A stretch of 64,000 nucleotides of DNA from Cunninghamia lanceolata (lineage: Eukaryota > Streptophyta > Pinopsida > Cupressales > Cupressaceae): NCBI GenBank assembly GCA_027924645.1, contig BSBN01000233.1:5350501-5414500 (forward strand), in the 5' to 3' direction. The position numbers were made by a program, and so were the translations under genes. Below the pieces are notes generated by a model that was not told where the DNA came from, made no database searches, and was given only the letters and a program-made list of their open reading frames with translations. Positions 57,480-64,000 of this stretch are shown one piece after another (position 1 is the stretch's first letter; every line of letters begins with the position of its first letter).

Positions 57480-59790
57480 CCCTATGGAAATAATACCAAG
57501 GCTAGATATATACCACCATGTAATTACACAAGTTTTATTCCACTTGGTTGTGTGTGAAGGAGCAAAAGTCTCACTTATCTATTGCCACAATTTCATGGGA
57601 AACCTTCTTGGAGAGTTTTCATGCTCATTTCCTTTAAGAACACTTTAAAAAACACTATGTGGATGAGTTCCATGAACTTTGGTAGTTGGGTATGTCAATG
57701 GATCAATATGAGAACCACTTATTTGAGTTGAAGAAATATGTGAGTATAGCTAATGATGCAAAGTTTCTAATTTATAGGTTTGTGAGGGGTTTGAACCTTC
57801 ATATCATTAGTGGTGCTCATATTTTGAAGCTTGAGACTTTGGAGATTGCCATATAGAAGGAAATGTTGGTGGAGGAAGGTTTGGCTAGAGGCTAGGGTGG
57901 TCAAATGGGTACACATGTAGTGGTACCATTTCATGCAAGACCTAGGCTTTGAGGATCTTAGCCCCAACCCAAAGAAAGTTTCAAGACTTCCTTGGTACCA
58001 CCTAGGACCCCCAATAGTAGAAAAAACCCTAGATGAAGAGACCTCGATAGGGCTAGTAGAGTGGCCAAGCTAGTCGAACCTCTTGTCATGGAACCTCTTG
58101 TCATAGGGAGAAGCAAAGTTAGCATCTTAGAGACCATGCCCCCCAGAGTAGTTAGTTGATGACTAACCTAGTTCTAGCTTTTCATCTTTTCAATAGTCAA
58201 GCCAACCTCATTTTTGTATCCTCAAGTTATGGGACCATGTTTCTCTTGTGGTTAGGATTGCAACATGGATAGGCAATGTCCATAGAGATCAATGATATTT
58301 GGTGGTCAAGGTGCCTTAGTGTTAGTGAAAATGGTTGGAGATGTTAGTATATTTCACAAAGATTTTGCAAGTGTTGATAACTACTAGGATGACTATTAAA
58401 GTATAGTGGTTGAGACCTCAGGTACACTTCAAGGTGTTCATGGTTCTATTTTGTTTAATCTAAAATCTTTAGGCTCCTTCATATCACCATTATTAGTTGA
58501 GTGATGTAGGTTGGTGGTAGTAAGGTAGGATAGTAGTTGAAAGGTTGAGTTAATCATAGGAGCTAAGGTGGGAGTTGATTCTCATGTGCATTGGACCTTG
58601 GAACCCTCACCACTAATATTGATGTGTGTATCCTACCATTAGGATCTTACAATATTTTCCTTCTTATAAACTAGCTCGATACTCATCATGCAAGTATCGA
58701 TTGTCACTAAAAGGAAGTGGAATGTGTTGATGATCATGGGGATCACGTTGTGATAGTGAGAGTTTAGAGGCCCATCTCATTTTGTATGATTTTATACATG
58801 TAGCTAAAGTGAAGTATGCAAAAGGGATGTTAGGTGTTTTCTATCACTATGAGTTATCTTGATGAGAGTGATTTCTAGGAGGTTTCTCTCAATAATCACC
58901 CCCTTCTCAAAGAGTATGCAAATGTATTTTCAAGTGTCATTCTTGGTATGCCACTAAGGAAAGATGTACAGAATTTTGCATTGACTATATTCCTAGAGCG
59001 GGACCCATCTCAGATGCATGATATAAGATGAGTAATTTATAGCTTAGTGAGCTTAGGATACAACTTGAGGAGTTGTTGGAGTAGGGGCACAATTATCCTA
59101 GTGTATCCCCTCAGGGTGCACCTGCCATCTTCATGAAGAAGGATGGATCTCTTCATTTATACATTGATTACTAGTAGTTGAATAAGGTGATAGTGATAAT
59201 AGATGACTTGTTTGATCAAATGAAGGGAGCCAAGGTGTTCTATAAGATTAATCTAAAGTCTAGGTATCATTAGCTTCACATTTAGGAGGCAGATATTCAT
59301 TAGACAATGTTTGATCCTTGATACAAACACTATGAGTTTATTGTGGTTCTATTTGGGTTGATGAATACTTCATCTGTATTCATAAGCCTCATGAATGGGG
59401 TGTTTTGCACCTTCCTAGAGTGATTTTTCCTTGTGTTCCTTGATGACATTTTGATTTATTTGAGGATGGTGGAGGAGCATGATGTCCACTTGCACTAGGT
59501 TCTATAGTGTTTGCATGAGATCCAACTTTATGGTATATTGGTGAAGTGTGAGTTTTTCTTATCTAAGGTGAATTAATTTAGACATGTTATATCTAGAGAG
59601 GGTATCTTGATAGATCCCTTGAAGATTGAGGCTATTGTCAATTGGCTTGTGCCAATGAATATTTTTGAGGTTCATAGTTTTATGACATTAGCAAGTTATT
59701 GTGAGTGATTTGTCATAAATTTCTCAAGGGTGGCACATCCCATTACATCTATTGAGAGGAAAGGGAAGAACTTTGTGTTGTTAAATGATG
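57480..59790 (+). pseudogene. Decayed Ty3/gypsy gag-pol
   Basis: Across shifting frames with many stops I can read gag (LPQFHGKPSWRVF near 57,570; VDEFHEL near 57,665), a zinc-knuckle remnant (GPCFSCG near 58,230), the RT lead-in (EYANVFSSVILGMPLRKDVQ near 58,915) and RT blocks (LNKV, DDLFDQMKGAKVFYKINLKS near 59,170-59,260; FLVFLDDILIY-like near 59,430). Similarity ends at about 59,785 just before RNase H, where an LTR-like sequence starts. It is an old, inactive copy. Confidence 0.82.
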
Positions 59791-62724
59791 TAGGAGCATC
59801 CAGTGGTGTAAGGGCAATCTTGCATCACCCAAAAAATGATGATTTTGTTTTGGTCTTTTCAATTTTTGTATTTTCAGATACCCATTTGCTTGAATAATGA
59901 TTCAAAACCTTGAAAGTTTGCAAAAAGGCTAAGAATACCAAGACTTACTATTTTTAATAACCCTATATCGGAGAAGCAGTTGGGCCTGAAATTTTTCCCA
60001 AAGCTTTGGAATAGCAACATAAAAATTCTTGTGAAATTTTAGCCCAAGATCATGTCTGGATCTCAAGATATTAAAGGTTTAGTTTTTGAGGTTCATGGAA
60101 AAAGTTTTGAAATCAATTTTGAGGCACTTAGAGGTTCCTAAATGTCCCAAAAATTGATCAAAAATAAAAATATCCCTTAAGAGGACATTCGAGACATTTT
60201 GTGGACCTTCAGTTTTCTGTGAGCTTTCCAACGCATCAAACAGTTTGTCAATCGGACACCTGGTTCAAAAGTTATGGCTCCTAGAAGTTGCACTACCTAG
60301 TTTTTCAATTTTAAAACTTGAAAAATTCTTTCTTGTTTGAGAATGTTGATCTTTGTTTGTCATTTATGTCAAAAGTTGGATTGAGTTGCTTCACTCACAT
60401 GGTGTTCATGTCATGGTATTCCTCCCTATGTTAGTTGTTTCTCAGCCCATGAGGTGAGGTCATCTCTATGTTGGTTGGATGATCATGAATGACAAGGAAT
60501 GATAGGGTGTACAAGGAACAGTTGCTCTATGTCAAAAGGAAATTTGTTGTCTGAATGTCAAAGAGAATTGTTGATTATGGACTATGATGTCTAAGATGTC
60601 AAAAGGTTATTTGTTATTTTCATTGCAGATACTCATCTCATGCTGCAATGATCAAGTATAGACAAGAAGTTATTTGTTTTGTGCTCAGTTCTCTTGATAA
60701 TATCAAATGTTGATAACTTAGTTGGATTGGTTGTCAGATCTAACATTGATGATGTCAGGTACAACATTGATTTTACTTGTTATTATCTTTGATGTGTACC
60801 TTGGACAAATTTGTCATATGTCTTGAACATGATAGTGAGTTGTCATTGATCTCAAAGGTATGGTGAGGTAACAAAGATACTTGGTTTGTCATTGATATCA
60901 ATGGTACTTGTTCTTGCTCATGTCAAGGCTCAAGTCAAGGTATTGATACAAAATAAAGTTGATGCTACTTATGGTGAAAGAGGTCCTTTGACATGTCAGC
61001 TTTATGACAACATTTTAGAGTGTTGAAGGTATTATTTATTTGGTATTGTTGTTGATGAGTTGCTACTTCAAGGATTTCAAGGTGTTTTCAAGGTATACTA
61101 AGTTGGTAAGTTGAAAGAGTGATTGCTCATTCTTCATCATAGCACAAATCATCTTTCATATATCAGGTGCATATTGTGTCAGAGATATGGGTAGATATAA
61201 GATGGTGGTAATCTCTTTTAGGGTTTTGACTATTGGCAATCTCTATATTTCATATCCTAAATTTCTAAGCATATCAAACATTCAAAAGACCTAAAACCCT
61301 AGCTATGTTATAAAACCATAAATGAAGTTCTTTATACAAAGTTTATGATAGGTTTAACTTTATGTTATATTATCTCAATGACTTGAGATAGCAGGGGACA
61401 AGTCAGTTAAGTTGTGACTTGGAGGGATCTTAAATGTGAGACAACCGACCCCTTGATCTAAGGGAACTAGTGCCCACTGGTAAGATCTTTCCATTGAGCA
61501 CCAAAGGACATATCAATGACTTCTATTAAAAGTGTCGAAGGTACAAATCATGCAATCAATGGTTCTCATTTAAAATTATTTCAAACCCTAACAAATACTT
61601 CATGAGGATCAAGTTTTGACGGTCATTTTGCCGTGTAGTCTGGTAAAGGAAGTTAAAGCAATTTCTTTGTTTGGTTTTGTAAAAAAAGAAACCCTAATGC
61701 TATGTGGTCATTAGGGGATGCATGGTTGAGTTTTGTTGAGAGTGAGAAAGATGTGAGAATAAGTTTTTGAGTCTGAAAATACTACTGTGAAAGGTGTCTG
61801 TTGTATTATTGTTTTTGAACTTTTGTAATAGTGATATGAGTCATGTAATAAATAGGGAATAAACAACTTGAAAATATGTATGATTATTTGACAGAGAAAA
61901 ATAGTATGAAATAAATGTTATGGTCATGATTGAGAGCAAGTGAATGTCAGATGATTGCAAATGTATAATGTCCATAGCATATATACATAACAAATGATAG
62001 AAGAATAATGTTTTTAGCAAAAATGATGATAAGAGACCATGATAATTGTAGAGAGTATAAGAATGATTGTAGTCATTGATTGTAGAGATATAATGCTGAT
62101 TATAGAGGTATGATAGAAGGGTTTTGATTGCAGAAGGATCATGTACTCTTTGTTTTGATGATAGTGTGAAATTCTTCAGAGGATATTCTTGCATGTTTGT
62201 AGATGGAGACTTTTATACTATATATATAGATTTGTCATTATCCAATGAAGAAGTGTGTGATGTAGTGAGTTGTTATGTTCTATATGAGAAGAGGAAATGT
62301 TTTTTTGTAAAGTGATTTGCAGATATAGATATGTTGAGCAGTGATTTGTATTGAAACAAAGTAACCCTCTATATTCCATTTTGATTTCTTCTAATATTAT
62401 TGTAAGTGGAGTAAGTGCTCCTATTTGCCAGTGAGGCATAGACTGTAACCAGTGAGGTTTATGGCTAGTGAGGCTTAATGAAGTTCATTTTCATAGTGGT
62501 TTTTTACCCTTCTAGGGTTTTCCACTCAAACACTTGTGTTATGTGATGCACATATATGACTCTTGTGTTTTGATAGTGGATATATGCCTTGATGCTAGTG
62601 TTTTGAGTTTTGTGAAGTTATAATATGTTAGATTGTTTTGGTGCTATTGTGTGAAATTGTTAAAAGGCTTGTTTTGTTGACCACTAATTCACCCCCCCTC
62701 TCAGTGGTCTGAAGTATTCCAACA
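59789..62724 (+). repeat. 5' LTR of a Ty1/copia element (start uncertain)
   Basis: The end, ATTCACCCCCCCTCTCAGTG followed by ATTCCAACA at 62,724, is clear because a primer-binding site follows. The start may be TGTAGGAGCATCC at 59,789, where the gypsy relic breaks off, or TGTTGATCTTTGTTTGTC near 60,345. The region contains no coding sequence. Confidence 0.5.
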
Positions 62725-62726
62725 AT

Positions 62727-62738
62727 TGGTATTAGAGT
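62727..62738 (+). promoter_or_regulatory. Primer-binding site of the copia element (tRNA-iMet)
   Basis: TGGTATTAGAGT differs at two positions from the canonical TGGTATCAGAGC and lies two bases after the LTR end. Confidence 0.7.
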
Positions 62739-62779
62739 TGTAGGTTCCTTGGAGAAGTCTAATAGACTTGGGTTGATTC

Positions 62780-64000
62780 TGGAGGTGGAATACTATTTCA
62801 AAACAAAAAGGACAAAAGAAAAAGGTTACTGCTAAGAAAGAAGTTGATCAACCTGCCTCAAACAAGTTATGTGATATATCTGAAAAAGGGGATAGTCTTG
62901 TAATTGAGTATGATGACAAAGAAAAGGGACACTCATATGAAGAAGAGGTTAAGTCTAACCTAGAAGGTAATAAAGAAGCAAGCAAAAGTTATGTCATGAT
63001 AGATGAAGATCACATTGTGAATGAATATGAACAAGAATATGATGAATATGAGTTTGGAATTTATTTTGAAGGTGAACTTATTTCTGCCCTAAATGGAATC
63101 AAGAAACTCAAAAAGGAGGGAATTAAGGTTACAACTTCAAGAAGAGATGAACATCAAGTCTAAAGCATTTTCAGATCTTGAAGAGGCAAGAAATCTGATT
63201 GTGAACTTAAAGATATAGGGTGAAGAAATTAAGATGAAAGAAGGAGAAATTACAAATCAGTTAAAGGTCAAGGAGATGGATTGTGAAAGGTATGAGTTAG
63301 AAATTGTGTCTCTAAGAAAGCAACTATAGAAGGTAAATTAGGAGTTGACTAGAAGTCTTCAAAATGAGTAGAGTACTGATTTGTTTGAGAAAATGATTTT
63401 AAGTCAAAGGTCTCTATCAAACAAATCTAGAATAGGATATGAAGGATAAATGAGATACAAAGATGCTGAAGTATCCAAGAAGAGTGATGGAAAAACACAA
63501 GTGAAGTTAGAAAACTTATCAAAAGATGCATTATATGAACAAGGAGAATCAAGCACTTCTTCCAAAAGGCCTGTAGATCAGATTGAAGACGGATACAAAA
63601 GAGATTTTAACCCGAACCAAGGACTGAAGAGAAGATCATCAACAAAACAAACCAGGTTCACTTCTTATTTTCATGGTTATTTCTATTCATGTCATGAATT
63701 TGGTCATAGAGAAATAGATTGTTGGGTGCATTCAAGAAAAGTTAATTGGAATCACAATTCTTATGAGTTGTCAAATAGAAGATATAACTGTTTTGTTCCT
63801 CTAGTTGGCTACAAGATCACTTGTTATAAATGCAACAATCTTGGTCATACAACAAGGTCCTATAGAAGTAGGTTGGTGGAGTTAGCTAGAGATATCAAAC
63901 AAACAGATATTGTGACGAAACAAAAGAAAAATACTATGAAAGTATGGAGAAGAAAACTAGAGAAAAATAAGAAAGATCCTAAACTTGTGCATATTGCAAA
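62780..64000 (+). pseudogene. Ty1/copia gag, broken, runs off the window
   Basis: Lys/Glu-rich text with several stops leads to two zinc-knuckle remnants typical of copia gag. The first, FYSCHEFGHREIDC (63,680-63,723), has its first Cys changed to Phe. The second, CYKCNNLGHTTRSY (63,822-63,863), has its last Cys changed to Tyr. Pol should follow beyond 64,000. The damage makes this copy inactive. Confidence 0.75.

Overview
The window looks like plant nuclear DNA, most likely from a gymnosperm or another plant with a very large genome. It is AT-rich. About 64 kb holds one recognisable host gene, a plant-type protein phosphatase 2C (PP2C) with five exons, and most of the rest is retrotransposons in various states of decay, some nested in others. 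The very long last intron (about 21.4 kb) swollen by retroelements is the main reason for suggesting a gymnosperm. That is inference; no species can be named.

Layout. 1-9,485: the 3' part of an LTR retrotransposon (element B, with a captured plant-mobile-domain fragment on the minus strand). Its 3' LTR is split by a complete non-autonomous LTR element (element A, 1,842-8,392, target duplication GATAT). 9,486-13,200: AT-rich intergenic DNA with a dispersed repeat, a 200-bp tandem duplication and MITE-like pieces. 13,240-13,780: probable promoter and 5' UTR. 13,781-41,270: the PP2C gene on the plus strand, 492 codons of protein. Intron 1 (4.0 kb) carries a roughly 240-bp tandem repeat and two tRNA-derived SINEs. 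Intron 4 carries a Ty3/gypsy chromovirus (element E, 21,054-33,446), itself split by a 5.5-kb TG...CA element (element F, 26,394-31,870, target duplication AGTAC). Intron 4 also holds a minus-strand gag relic with its LTR (33,456-35,825).

41,271-64,000: gene-poor DNA with LTR pieces (49,956; about 45,867-47,371), a TIR element of 965 bp (51,542-52,506), a cluster of fold-back repeats (53,650-54,080), a hAT-like MITE with an 8-bp duplication (54,503-54,769), a decayed gypsy gag-pol (57,480-59,790), and the LTR, primer-binding site and gag of a Ty1/copia element that runs off the right end.

Functionally only the PP2C is a credible working gene: a membrane-anchored (MGSC N terminus) group-E-like Ser/Thr phosphatase. 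The mobile elements all show stop codons, frameshifts or missing domains. No CRISPR array, rRNA gene or genuine tRNA gene was seen. The most unusual structures are in element F (an array of hairpins whose arms change in a compensatory way) and in element A (a leader of repeated hairpins ahead of an unrecognised ORF).
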